15,247 nt of DNA, from assembly GCA_902489335.1 (NCBI GenBank), contig CABTZO010000023.1:1-15247 (forward strand), given 5' to 3'. Made by a program: the position numbers and the translations under genes. Under the pieces are notes generated by a model. The model did no database searches, had not been told where the DNA came from, and saw only the letters and a list, made by a program, of their open reading frames with translations. This document shows positions 1 through 7,724 of this stretch, piece by piece (position 1 is the stretch's first letter; each line of letters opens with the position of its first letter). The stretch comes from an uncultured Oscillospiraceae bacterium (GTDB lineage: Bacteria > Bacillota > Clostridia > Oscillospirales > Acutalibacteraceae).

Positions 1-468
1 AACCATGTCGGTATAATCATGCTCACCGCTAAAACCGGTGAAGATGATAGAATTTTAGGTCTTAATATCGGTGCAGATGATTATATTTCTAAGCCTTTTT
101 CCATTGCCGAATTTTTAGCCAGGGTTGATGCCGTATATAGAAGATCTTCAACCGATAATATCAGAGAAAATTTGGTAATGAAATCAGGAAGATTTACTTT
201 GGATTTGGGATCAAGAATATTTAAAAAAGATGATGAAGTTATTGAACTGACACAGGTTGAATTTAAAATAATGCAGTTTTTACTTGAAAACGATGGTGGA
301 GCAATTTCCAGACAGGAAATACATAAAAAAGTATGGGGAAACTCTCATTCGGGTGAAGAAAAAATTGTAGATGTCAATATAAGAAGACTTAGAATGAAAG
401 TGGAAGACAATCCCTCCAAGCCTGAGCATCTTTTTACGGTTTGGGGAATCGGTTATAGGTGGGTATGA
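1..468 (+). CDS. OmpR/PhoB-family response regulator, 5' end missing
   Basis: This is the DNA-binding partner of the downstream sensor kinase. The frame is open from base 1, so the gene enters from outside the window; the ATG at position 19 is an internal methionine. Visible are the last part of the receiver domain, with the conserved Thr (T9, in MLTAKTGEDD) and conserved Lys (K31, in ISKPF), then a linker. A winged-helix DNA-binding domain spans about residues 58-155 and ends in the typical VDVNIRRLRMKVE recognition-helix region and a TVWGIGYRWV wing. The phosphoacceptor Asp lies upstream and is not seen. The stop TGA overlaps the kinase ATG (ATGA), indicating one transcript and coupled translation. 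The OmpR-type family is certain. The target genes and signal are unknown, and no resistance- or phosphate-specific identity can be assigned. Confidence 0.95.
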   Translation, partial: NHVGIIMLTAKTGEDDRILGLNIGADDYISKPFSIAEFLARVDAVYRRSSTDNIRENLVMKSGRFTLDLGSRIFKKDDEVIELTQVEFKIMQFLLENDGGAISRQEIHKKVWGNSHSGEEKIVDVNIRRLRMKVEDNPSKPEHLFTVWGIGYRWV

Positions 469-1961
469 GATTTTTTGAATTAAAAAATTTAAAAAAAGAT
501 AAAGATACGGTTGTTGCAAGATGGGCAAAAATGTTAATCGTATTATTGCTCGTGACACTTTTATTTCTGATACCTACTTTTATCACCGTAATACACATGT
601 ATTTCTATAATTCTATTGAAATAAAATTATCTTCAATGTATTCGGACAATGTTTCAAATTTTTTTAATTCATATAATCTAAGTTCAAAAGAAGCTTTTTC
701 TGAAGCGAGCGACAAATATATAAACAGTGTAAATCAACACAATAGAGATAACGGCATAGAAGTTCAAATTCTCGATAAAAATGGTTACATTGTTTCAACA
801 ACCAACGGATTTGAACACGATGAAAAAATTCCCGAATATAAAGAAGCTCTTGAATCTGATTTGAGAAAAGCTAAGTTTATCGGTAAAAATGAGAACAGAG
901 AAAAGATTATGGCTGTTACTTTTCTGTTGCCTAAATATGCCGGAACGGAAACAGGTGCGATAAGATATATAACTTCATTGAAACAAACTGATAAAAACAT
1001 TTTGCTTGTAAGTTTTATAGGGCTTTTAATAATTGTTTTAGTTGTTTTTTCATTCTTTCTTGTCGGCAACTTCTTCATTAAACCAATATCTATAAAAATA
1101 AGACAGATGAATAAAGTTGCGAAGCTTATGGCGCAGGGTGATTATTCCCAAAAAATAGAAGGTTCTGTCTATGATGATGAACTTGCCGAACTTACAAACT
1201 CCTTCAACGATATGTCAAAGGAACTTGAAAAATCAACCGCCGCACAAAATGAATTTCTGTCGACTGTTTCACATGAGATGAAGACCCCGTTAACTGCGAT
1301 TAAAGGTTGGAGTGAAACCTTGATTGAAACCGATCCAAATGACGAGCAAACAATGAAAACCGGACTTAAAGTCATTGAAAATGAAGCAGCCAGACTGCAG
1401 ACTTCTGTTGAAGATTTGTTGATCCTATCGCGAATGGCAGCAGGAAGATATGAGATTAAAAAGACAAAAATGGATATATTGGCTGAGCTTGATGAGACTA
1501 TATTTTTGTTTAAAGACAGATCCCGTAAAGACAATATATCTTTAAATTACACTTCACCGGATTATGCGGCAGGATTTTTAGGAGACCCGGACAGAATAAA
1601 ACAAGTATTTATAAATTTACTTGATAATGCCTTTAAGTATACTGAACAAGGCGGACAAGTCGATGTTTTTACAAAATTAATTCGTCTGGACTATGATGTA
1701 AATGATGAGCTTCAAATAATAATTTCAGATACGGGTTGTGGAATAGATGAAGAAGATTTGCCTAAAGTCAGAGAAAAATTTTATAAATCAAATAATAATA
1801 AACCCGGTTCCGGTATTGGTCTTGCTGTGTGCGATGAGCTGTTGAATTTACACGGTGCAAAGATGGAAATAGAAAGTAAGATTGAGGAGGGAACGACAAT
1901 TAAACTTGTTTTCCCAATTGAAAAATCGAATATTATAAAAGACGGAGAAAATAATGAATAA
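465..1961 (+). CDS. Membrane sensor histidine kinase (HAMP-HisKA-HATPase)
   Basis: This is a transmembrane sensor that autophosphorylates on His and passes the phosphate to the response regulator encoded just upstream. Numbering from the ATG at 465, TM1 is about residues 21-47, an extracytoplasmic sensor region about 48-176, TM2 about 177-206, and HAMP about 204-258. The HisKA dimerisation domain has VSHEMKTPLTAIKGW with His at about 270. The ATPase domain has the N box DNAFKYT (about 387-393), the G1 box DTGCGID and the G2 box GSGIGLAV. All catalytic boxes are intact and the length (498 aa) is normal. A GTG at 459 is in frame, but the ATG at 465 is preferred because it forms the ATGA overlap with the regulator stop. 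The 3' end overlaps yqhQ by 8 nt. The ligand is unknown; the sensor region shows no domain I recognise. Confidence 0.95.
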   Translation: MRFFELKNLKKDKDTVVARWAKMLIVLLLVTLLFLIPTFITVIHMYFYNSIEIKLSSMYSDNVSNFFNSYNLSSKEAFSEASDKYINSVNQHNRDNGIEVQILDKNGYIVSTTNGFEHDEKIPEYKEALESDLRKAKFIGKNENREKIMAVTFLLPKYAGTETGAIRYITSLKQTDKNILLVSFIGLLIIVLVVFSFFLVGNFFIKPISIKIRQMNKVAKLMAQGDYSQKIEGSVYDDELAELTNSFNDMSKELEKSTAAQNEFLSTVSHEMKTPLTAIKGWSETLIETDPNDEQTMKTGLKVIENEAARLQTSVEDLLILSRMAAGRYEIKKTKMDILAELDETIFLFKDRSRKDNISLNYTSPDYAAGFLGDPDRIKQVFINLLDNAFKYTEQGGQVDVFTKLIRLDYDVNDELQIIISDTGCGIDEEDLPKVREKFYKSNNNKPGSGIGLAVCDELLNLHGAKMEIESKIEEGTTIKLVFPIEKSNIIKDGENNE

Positions 1962-2883
1962 CAGAATAAATTATGGCGGACAGGCTCTCCTTGAGGGAAT
2001 TTTAATGTTGGGTAAGAATAAAGGTGCCATAGCATTAAGATTGCCAAACGGAGAGATTGAAGTAACAGATCGTGAAATAAAAAGACTTAAAGACAGATAT
2101 AAGATTGTAAATCTGCCTATAATACGAGGATTTATTAACTTTATTGAAACTATGGTCTTTGGATATAAATGTCTTATGTATTCTGCAGAAAAGCAGATCG
2201 AAGATGAAGAGGATATGAAGAATGATAGCTCAAAAATCAGCGGTATTGTCAGTGTTATCTCAATTGTTTTATCTCTTTTGGTAACTCTTGTTTTATTTAT
2301 TTATTTGCCTTCGGTAATTGTTGATTTTATTGATGATAAAATATTTTCAAGCTCACTTATCAAATATCATGGAATTTTCGAGGGTATATTTAAAATTATT
2401 ATATTTTTGATTTATTTGAAGCTTGTATCGAAACAAAAAGAGATAAAAAGGGTGTTTTCCTATCATGGAGCGGAACATAAAAGCATATTTTGTCTTGAAA
2501 AAGGCGAGGAACTTACTGTTGAAAATGTAAGAAAACAGTCTCGTTTCCATCCAAGATGCGGAACAAGCTTTTTATTTATTATTTTAATTATCAGTATGAT
2601 TGTTTCAACTGCTACACTGCTGATTTTCCCTTCTCTGAATACACACAGGATTCTTTGGGTATTTATAAAATTATTGCTTATACCGCTTGTTACGGGAATA
2701 GGATACGATGTATTAAAATTATCTGCGCAGCATAAAAGTAAAGTATTGGATGCACTTGTTAAACCCGGGCTCTGGATACAGAGAATTACCACAGCAGAAC
2801 CGGATGATTCTATGATTGAAGTAGCAATCGCAGCACTTAAAAGGACTATCGAATTAAATGAAAATTCCGCTGAGAACGATTAA
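1954..2883 (+). CDS. yqhQ: DUF1385 family membrane protein YqhQ
   Basis: This is a conserved Bacillota membrane protein of the DUF1385/YqhQ family, whose biochemical role is not established. Family hallmarks are the N-terminal GGQALLEGILMLG, the central YHGAEHKSIF (about residues 170-179) and RFHPRCGTSF (about 197-206). These His, Glu and Cys clusters have prompted suggestions of a metal-dependent enzyme. Hydrophobic segments lie near 97-125, 143-158, 204-226 and 236-252. The length of 309 aa fits the family. The ATG is preceded by GGAG at 1944-1947 and overlaps the kinase end by 8 nt; prmC starts 26 nt before this gene ends. The yqhQ-prmC pairing is common in Bacillota, often followed by prfA, which is not found here. 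Family membership is sure; function is open. Confidence 0.93.
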   Translation: MNNRINYGGQALLEGILMLGKNKGAIALRLPNGEIEVTDREIKRLKDRYKIVNLPIIRGFINFIETMVFGYKCLMYSAEKQIEDEEDMKNDSSKISGIVSVISIVLSLLVTLVLFIYLPSVIVDFIDDKIFSSSLIKYHGIFEGIFKIIIFLIYLKLVSKQKEIKRVFSYHGAEHKSIFCLEKGEELTVENVRKQSRFHPRCGTSFLFIILIISMIVSTATLLIFPSLNTHRILWVFIKLLLIPLVTGIGYDVLKLSAQHKSKVLDALVKPGLWIQRITTAEPDDSMIEVAIAALKRTIELNENSAEND

Positions 2884-3685
2884 GGATTACGTAAAGAAAG
2901 AATTAAACGACGACAGACTTTCTTTTTATTTGATATCTGATACTTTAGATTTAACAAAGACTCAGTATCTTTTGGAAAATGATAATCTAATCGATAATGA
3001 AATTTTTGATATAATAAAACAGAGACTTATAAAACTAAAATCCGGCATCCCGCTTGCCTATGTTATCGGAAATACATATTTTTGTGATTTTAGATTTTCT
3101 GTCGGCCCCGGAGTTTTGATTCCGAGAATTGAAACAGAAGAATTGGTTTATATGATCTGCGATTACATAAATGAACTTAAATCTCAGGGGAAATCAAATA
3201 TAAAAATTTTAGAACTCTGTGCCGGAAGTGGTTGTATCGGTATCAGTTTAGCCAAAAAGAACAGAGATGTTTTTGTGCATATGATAGAAAAAGATGAAAA
3301 AGCTTATTTCTATTTGAATAAAAATAAAAATGATTTATCCGCCGGTAATGTAACTTTATATTTAGATGATGTCCTCAAATGTTATAATAGGTTTTCTGAT
3401 GAAGAATTTGATATAATTGTTTCAAATCCGCCTTATATTAAAACTTCAGAATTAGAAAAATTAGATTTATCGGTCAAATATGAACCTGAAATTGCTCTTG
3501 ACGGAGGAGAAGACGGTCTTGATTTTTATAGAAATTTTAGTTCAGATTGGATTTTAAAATTAAAAAATGACGGGAAAATGTTTTTGGAAGTAGATGACGA
3601 TAAAATAAAAAATATTTTTGATAATATTGAAATCAAGAAAGATTTGTTTGAAAATACAAGATTTGCCGAAATAAAAAGGAGATAA
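2858..3685 (+). CDS. prmC: Release factor glutamine methyltransferase PrmC (HemK)
   Basis: PrmC transfers a methyl group from S-adenosylmethionine to the Gln of the GGQ motif in peptide chain release factors, which raises termination efficiency. The protein has an N-terminal helical substrate-binding domain (about residues 1-80, including SGIPLAYVIG) and a Rossmann methyltransferase domain. The SAM-binding motif I is LELCAGSGCIG (about 118-128), and the substrate-glutamine motif SNPPY is at about 189-193. The length (275 aa) is normal. The start lies inside the end of yqhQ with a weak AAGGA at 2841-2845, so translation is probably coupled to yqhQ. The stop is one base from the next ATG. Its substrate gene prfA, often adjacent in related genomes, is not in this window. 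Confidence 0.95.
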   Translation: MKIPLRTIKDYVKKELNDDRLSFYLISDTLDLTKTQYLLENDNLIDNEIFDIIKQRLIKLKSGIPLAYVIGNTYFCDFRFSVGPGVLIPRIETEELVYMICDYINELKSQGKSNIKILELCAGSGCIGISLAKKNRDVFVHMIEKDEKAYFYLNKNKNDLSAGNVTLYLDDVLKCYNRFSDEEFDIIVSNPPYIKTSELEKLDLSVKYEPEIALDGGEDGLDFYRNFSSDWILKLKNDGKMFLEVDDDKIKNIFDNIEIKKDLFENTRFAEIKRR

Positions 3686-3686
3686 A

Positions 3687-4355
3687 ATGATCTTAAATGC
3701 TATAAGAACCGGAGATTTGACATATATATTAATGTCATTTTTGGCATCGTTGTTTGTCGTGTTCATTGTGATACCGATACACGAATTCGCCCATGCATAT
3801 ACTTCTTACAAATTGGGTGATCCGACTCCAAAATTAATGGGTAGACTTACGTTAAATCCTCTTAAACATATTGATCCTATCGGAGCTGTTGCAATTATAC
3901 TTATTGGCTTTGGTTGGGGAAAACCATGCCCGATTGATCCGAGATATTATAAAGACAGAAAAAAAGATATGGCAAAAGTTGCTTTTGCGGGTCCCGGAAT
4001 AAATTTTATCTTTGCTTTTGTATTAATTTTCATTCAAACTCTGTTGCAAACACTTATGAGTAACAGTTCTTCAAACGTTGTTGCCGCAATTGTCATCTTC
4101 TGTATCTATGCCGCAAGAATAAACATATTTATAGCGCTGTTCAACCTTATACCGATACCGCCCTATGACGGTTACGATATACTAAATCTGTTTTTACCGA
4201 GCAATTTCGCTTCTTTTTTTGAAAGAAATCAAAGAATATTGAATATCGTTTTTCTGATTCTGATCTTTTCCGGAGCAATTTCGCTTCCGTTAAATTTTTT
4301 AACAAGCGGTATTCATAAATTTTTTGAATTTATAATTACATTGATTTTAAAATGA
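3687..4355 (+). CDS. Site-2-type (M50 family) intramembrane zinc metalloprotease
   Basis: This is a small polytopic membrane protease of the M50 (site-2 protease) family. The zinc site HEFAH is at residues 32-36 in the first hydrophobic segment (IPIHEFAHAYTS). The second active-site element NLIPIPPYDG at 153-162 supplies the third zinc ligand, D161. Further hydrophobic stretches lie around 64-78, 98-122, 130-152 and 186-200. There is no PDZ domain, and 222 aa matches the short group related to B. subtilis YwhC/SpoIVFB rather than RseP. AAGGAGA lies just before the ATG. The gene sits 1 nt after prmC and its stop overlaps the scpA start (ATGA). A short M50 protease before scpAB is a recurrent clostridial arrangement. 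The substrate is unknown. Confidence 0.93.
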   Translation: MILNAIRTGDLTYILMSFLASLFVVFIVIPIHEFAHAYTSYKLGDPTPKLMGRLTLNPLKHIDPIGAVAIILIGFGWGKPCPIDPRYYKDRKKDMAKVAFAGPGINFIFAFVLIFIQTLLQTLMSNSSSNVVAAIVIFCIYAARINIFIALFNLIPIPPYDGYDILNLFLPSNFASFFERNQRILNIVFLILIFSGAISLPLNFLTSGIHKFFEFIITLILK

Positions 4356-5080
4356 GTATGGATAAATTAGAATATAAAACGGAGGCATTTGAAGGACCTC
4401 TTGATCTGTTGCTGAGTTTCATATCCAAAAAAAAGGTTGATATACTTGATATCCCGATTTTGGAAATTGTGGATCAATATCTCAGTTACTTAGCGCAGAT
4501 GCAGGAAAACAAAGAAATTATATCAGCAGACTTTTTAGAGATGGCAGCGAGGCTTATATATATTAAAACGGTATCCTTGCTACCAAAAGACGAAGAAGCA
4601 GAAATTCTTACAAAAGAACTAAAGGGCGAACTCATAAGATACAGAGACTGCAAAATAATAGCAGAACAGCTGAAAAATCAGACTGACGGGTTCTATTATC
4701 TTGTTCGTGAAAAAGTTGAATTTGATGTTGATTCTGACTACAATCAACCGTTAGACACAGAAAAATTATATGAAACCGCAGTTTATTTAAATAAATTGTC
4801 AGACAGAGCCAAACCTTTAAAGATTGAAGCCTTTGATAACTATGTTCATCATAAAGTTGTTTCGGTAAACAATATGATAAGAAAAATTTTAAATATGCTG
4901 AAAAATAAAAACGGGAAAATTGATTTCAAAACTTTTATAACAGGATCTAAATCAAAGTCTGAAATAATTGCAACGTTTTTGGCGATTCTTGAACTTGCAC
5001 ACGATAATAAAATTCATATTGACGGACGAGACTCTGATTTTTCAATAGGATATTCAAAAGAGGTGGCACGTGAAAAATAA
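4352..5080 (+). CDS. scpA: Segregation and condensation protein A
   Basis: ScpA is the kleisin subunit that bridges the SMC dimer heads and, with ScpB, forms the bacterial condensin that organises and separates replicated chromosomes. The N-terminal SMC-neck-binding region shows the family signature FEGPLDLLLSFI (residues 13-24), followed by KVDILDIPILEIVDQYL. The hydrophobic helix LEMAARLIYIKTVSLLP lies at 62-78. A C-terminal winged-helix SMC-cap-binding part ends with IATFLAILELAHDNKIHI. The length of 242 aa is typical. The ATG at 4352 overlaps the preceding TGA; a second ATG at 4358 is a possible start. The scpB start lies 11 nt inside this gene, consistent with coupled synthesis of the two subunits. 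Confidence 0.95.
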   Translation: MSMDKLEYKTEAFEGPLDLLLSFISKKKVDILDIPILEIVDQYLSYLAQMQENKEIISADFLEMAARLIYIKTVSLLPKDEEAEILTKELKGELIRYRDCKIIAEQLKNQTDGFYYLVREKVEFDVDSDYNQPLDTEKLYETAVYLNKLSDRAKPLKIEAFDNYVHHKVVSVNNMIRKILNMLKNKNGKIDFKTFITGSKSKSEIIATFLAILELAHDNKIHIDGRDSDFSIGYSKEVAREK

Positions 5081-5591
5081 AATATTAAACTCCATTGAAG
5101 CGATTTTATTTATTTCGGGAGAGCCTGTCAGTGTTTCAAAACTTGCTCAAACTTTTGATACAGATACAGCTGAAATTTATAAGCTTTTAAATCTTTTAAA
5201 GGATGATTTAGATGAAAAAGGGGCTTTAACCTTAATCTTTTTGGAAGACCAAGTTCAATTAACAATTAAACCGGAATATGCCAAAACCGTAAAAACCTTT
5301 CTGAATTTGAATCTTAATGTTAAACTTTCGGATGCAGCCTATGAAGTGCTTGCAATTGTTGCATATAATCAACCTGTGAGCAGAGCATTTATTTCTGAAA
5401 TAAGAGGTGTAGATTCCTCAGGTTCGATTGATTCTTTAATAAAAAAAGGATTGATTGAAGAATGCGGAAGACTGGACTTGCCCGGAAGACCTTTGATTTA
5501 CAGAGTAACAGACAATTTTTTGAGATGTTTTTCAATTCAAAGTCTTAAAGATTTACCAAAAATTCCGGAAGACGATAACACGAAAGAATAA
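5070..5591 (+). CDS. scpB: Segregation and condensation protein B
   Basis: ScpB dimerises and binds the central part of ScpA in the SMC-ScpAB condensin. Two winged-helix domains are visible. The N-terminal one starts NSIEAILFISGEPVSVSKLA (residues 7-26). The C-terminal one carries the strong family motif YEVLAIVAYNQPVSRAFIS (91-109) followed by IRGVDSSGSIDSLIKKGLI and GRPLIYRVT. The length of 173 aa is usual. The start is GTG at 5070 with AGAGGTGG immediately upstream (about 5059-5066), inside the scpA 3' end. It is the last gene of the upstream run: a 70-80 nt gap with a promoter follows. Confidence 0.95.
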   Translation: MKNKILNSIEAILFISGEPVSVSKLAQTFDTDTAEIYKLLNLLKDDLDEKGALTLIFLEDQVQLTIKPEYAKTVKTFLNLNLNVKLSDAAYEVLAIVAYNQPVSRAFISEIRGVDSSGSIDSLIKKGLIEECGRLDLPGRPLIYRVTDNFLRCFSIQSLKDLPKIPEDDNTKE

Positions 5592-5599
5592 AAAAACAT

Positions 5600-5645
5600 T
5601 TGGAAAATCTATTGATTTTTGATATAATACTCAATAGTTTATAAT
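5600..5645 (+). promoter_or_regulatory. Sigma-A-type promoter before ytfI
   Basis: A -35-like TTGGAA (5600-5605; four of six consensus positions) is separated by exactly 17 nt from a perfect TATAAT (5623-5628), preceded by TG one base upstream (TGnTATAAT, an extended -10). A second perfect TATAAT at 5640-5645 may be an alternative -10, but its only -35-like partner (TTGATA, 5619-5624) is at a poor 15-nt spacing. The region falls in the only sizeable gap of the first 6.5 kb and would yield a short leader before the AGAGGTGA ribosome site. No operator repeat is evident. The assignment is inferred from sequence only. Confidence 0.75.
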
Positions 5646-5671
5646 AATATTTATTTTGAGAGGTGACGGTA

Positions 5672-6556
5672 TTGATAGTTCTTAAAATTATCGGTTGGAT
5701 AATTGCCGTCATTTTGATAATTATCGCCTTAATTTTGGCTACGACAATTTTACTTATGTCCGTCAAAGTAAAACTTAAATGTTCGATAAATGAAGAGAAA
5801 CCAAAGGACTTTAAATTTAGAGTTCAATACGGCTTTTTAAATTTAAAGATCTATCCCGAACAATTTACCGAAGAAAAAAGAGAAAAATTTAAAAAACTTA
5901 TTGAAAAGCTAAAAGACAAATTTATTGACAAAGACAAAAAAGAAATTTCAAAAATTGAAGATCAATTAAAAGCCGAAGAAAAACAAATCGAAGATTTTAA
6001 CGAGAGAAAAGATAAAAGAAAGATTCTCGGCGAAGATCCTTCAAAAATTGATGAACTTGTTTACGAAATAAGGCAAATTGATTTTAAAAAGATTAAAGAT
6101 TTATATGAGAAGCTTCAATCTGATTTTTCAAAAGAAGATCTTTCAGAACTATTTTCCTATATTTTGGAAAAAACAACAAAGCTTCCCGACAAATTCAAGA
6201 ATAAGTTTATTATCGAAAAATTATTCTTTATTTTGACATATGGCTGCGCAAGTGATGCTGCTAAAGGGGCTATAGAATATGGAGCAATTTGCTCGGTTGT
6301 TTATCCGTTTTTCGGTAAACTCGCAAGTAGTTTTAAACTTCGTGAATATGACATAGACATAACACCTGACTTTTTGACTCAGAAAAATGATTTCACCGGA
6401 GCCTTTGTCTGTTCCTTCAGATTGATTAATTTCATTTCGATTTTCATGATTTACGGTATTTCTATATTTAATAAAACATCTTCAAAATATTTGAAAAATA
6501 AAATAAAAAATAAAAGCAAAACAAAAAATAAAAAACAAATTGTAAAAAATAATTAA
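5672..6556 (+). CDS. ytfI: DUF2953 family protein (YtfI-like), N-terminal membrane anchor
   Basis: This protein of unknown function has one N-terminal hydrophobic anchor (about residues 1-30). A highly charged Lys/Glu-rich middle follows (about 65-165, probably helical or coiled coil). The C-terminal domain carries the DUF2953 signature GAIEYGAICSVVYPFFGKL and ITPDFLTQKNDFTGAFVCSF, and ends in a very Lys/Asn-rich tail. In B. subtilis and many clostridia this family lies directly before ytfJ, as here (17 nt apart). The start is judged to be TTG at 5672, because AGAGGTGA at 5659-5666 is at ideal distance from it; an upstream in-frame GTG at 5663 lies inside that ribosome site. The gene has its own promoter. 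The Lys-rich insert is longer than I expect for the family, but this needs an alignment. Function may relate to spores or envelope only by association with ytfJ. Confidence 0.85.
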   Translation: MIVLKIIGWIIAVILIIIALILATTILLMSVKVKLKCSINEEKPKDFKFRVQYGFLNLKIYPEQFTEEKREKFKKLIEKLKDKFIDKDKKEISKIEDQLKAEEKQIEDFNERKDKRKILGEDPSKIDELVYEIRQIDFKKIKDLYEKLQSDFSKEDLSELFSYILEKTTKLPDKFKNKFIIEKLFFILTYGCASDAAKGAIEYGAICSVVYPFFGKLASSFKLREYDIDITPDFLTQKNDFTGAFVCSFRLINFISIFMIYGISIFNKTSSKYLKNKIKNKSKTKNKKQIVKNN

Positions 6557-6573
6557 TTATAGGTGGTGCTATT

Positions 6574-6942
6574 ATGAAAGACACTTCAGCAGCTGCATTA
6601 CTCGCAACAACAATAGAAAATGTTAAGAGTATGGTTGATGTAAGTACAGTTATCGGAGAACCTGTTCATACCGATGATGGAATTACTTTATTACCGGTTT
6701 CGAAGGTTACTTATGGATTTGCCAGCGGAGGATCCGACTTTCCCACTAAATCCGATAAAGAATTGTTCGGCGGCGGCGGTGGCGCTGGCGTAACCGTTAT
6801 TCCGATTGCATTTTTGATTATCAAAGACGGAGAAGTTACAATGAAACAGATAACAGCATTTGATGATGCTACTGAAAGACTTGTAAGCTTGGTTCCCGAA
6901 ATGTTTGATAAAATTAAAGCTTCTAAAAACAAGAAGGCTTAA
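6574..6942 (+). CDS. ytfJ: GerW-family protein YtfJ
   Basis: This small protein belongs to the GerW/YtfJ family; in B. subtilis GerW is a spore protein needed for normal germination. The sequence shows the family layout. The N-terminal amphipathic part has TTIENVKSMVDVSTVIGEPV (residues 12-31). A core contains ITLLPVSKVTYGFASGG, then a glycine-rich loop FGGGGGAGVTVIPIAFLII (about 65-83), then a lysine-rich end. The length of 122 aa is slightly shorter than the B. subtilis protein. AGGTGG precedes the ATG at good spacing. It is co-transcribed with ytfI. Homologues occur in non-sporulating Bacillota as well, so this gene alone does not prove the organism forms spores. Confidence 0.93.
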   Translation: MKDTSAAALLATTIENVKSMVDVSTVIGEPVHTDDGITLLPVSKVTYGFASGGSDFPTKSDKELFGGGGGAGVTVIPIAFLIIKDGEVTMKQITAFDDATERLVSLVPEMFDKIKASKNKKA

Positions 6943-6954
6943 CTTAAATGAAAT

Positions 6955-6982
6955 TAACCGCCTACAAATTTGTGGGTGGTTA
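6955..6982 (+). terminator. Hairpin after ytfJ, probable weak terminator or intercistronic element
   Basis: Bases 6955-6966 pair with 6971-6982 around a 4-nt loop, giving a 12-bp stem. Two of the pairs (6960/6977 and 6963/6974) are G-U in the plus-strand RNA and would be C/A mismatches in the opposite RNA, so the structure is suited to plus-strand transcripts. It is followed by TTTGTATT, an imperfect U tract. This fits a modest Rho-independent terminator for ytfI-ytfJ. However, no promoter is evident between it and rluB, so partial read-through is likely. Confidence 0.55.
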
Positions 6983-7004
6983 TTTGTATTGAAAAGGTTA
7001 AAAA

Positions 7005-7724
7005 TTGAGAATCAATAAATTTTTGTCCGATGTTTTAAATGTTTCCAGACGTGCTGCCGATCGTTTAATTGAAACTGAAGATATATTTTTAAACGGAAAG
7101 AAAGCAGTAAAAGGTGACGAAGTCAATTCTTTTGATGAAGTTATTTATAATGGCAGAAAATTAAATTTTGTCGAAAAAGAAAAGATTTATATTGCACTTA
7201 ATAAACCTGCCGGTTATATCACTACAATGAACGATGAGAGTGGGAGAAAATGTGTAAAAGAATTGATTTCGGATTTAAGTCTCAGAGTTTATCCTATAGG
7301 AAGACTTGATCGAGATTCTGAAGGCTTGTTGCTTTTTACCAATGACGGAGATTTTGCAAACTTAATGATGAGACCTTCATCTCATATACCAAAAACATAC
7401 AGAGTAACAGTAAAAGGTAAGGTTACATATAAAATTCTTAAAAAACTTGAAGAAGGAATAATGATTGACAATCGAATGACCTTGCCTGCAACTGCTTTTT
7501 TAATCAGTTACAAAAATAATATCAGCATTGTTGAAATCACTATTTTTGAGGGAAGAAACAGACAAGTTCGTAAAATGATGAAATATTTTGATTTTGATGT
7601 TTTGAGACTTGAAAGAATAAAATATGGAAACTTGAAACTTAAAAATATTCCGGTCGGTAAGTATATTAAACTTTCAAAAAAACAAGTTAAAAGTTTATAT
7701 GAGATGGCAAGTGGCGGTGAATGA
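7005..7724 (+). CDS. rluB: rRNA pseudouridine synthase, RsuA/RluB family
   Basis: This enzyme isomerises a specific uridine to pseudouridine in rRNA, probably 23S rRNA by the RluB assignment. Residues 1-45 form an S4 RNA-binding domain (INKFLSDVLNVSRRAADRLI). The catalytic domain carries the family motif YPIGRLDRDSEGLLLFTNDG with the catalytic Asp at 102, then KTYRVTVKGKV. The late motif EGRNRQVRKMM is at 182-192. The length of 239 aa is typical. The start is TTG at 7005 with AAAGG at 6992-6996, 8 nt upstream. The S4 alignment begins right at this start, and no ATG would keep the S4 domain. The 3' end overlaps yicC by 4 nt. RsuA versus RluB substrate is not decided by sequence alone; genomic position near scpAB favours RluB. 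Confidence 0.92.
   Translation: MRINKFLSDVLNVSRRAADRLIETEDIFLNGKKAVKGDEVNSFDEVIYNGRKLNFVEKEKIYIALNKPAGYITTMNDESGRKCVKELISDLSLRVYPIGRLDRDSEGLLLFTNDGDFANLMMRPSSHIPKTYRVTVKGKVTYKILKKLEEGIMIDNRMTLPATAFLISYKNNISIVEITIFEGRNRQVRKMMKYFDFDVLRLERIKYGNLKLKNIPVGKYIKLSKKQVKSLYEMASGGE

Noticed and set aside
488..494. T TTA AAA heptamer in the kinase N terminus resembling a -1 frameshift site
   Set aside because: Such heptamers are common in AT-rich genes; the zero frame encodes the full kinase and no stimulatory structure is seen.
1169..1534. Minus-strand open frame of 121 codons
   Set aside because: It lies wholly inside the histidine kinase core, has a serine-rich composition expected from antisense of AT-rich coding DNA, lacks a ribosome site, and matches no family.
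2463..2792. Minus-strand open frame of 109 codons inside yqhQ
   Set aside because: Antisense to conserved DUF1385 motifs, with no ribosome site or recognisable domain.
6769..6792. GGC-rich run unlike the surrounding AT-rich sequence
   Set aside because: It encodes the glycine loop typical of GerW/YtfJ proteins, so coding constraint explains it; not a transferred segment or regulatory G-rich element.
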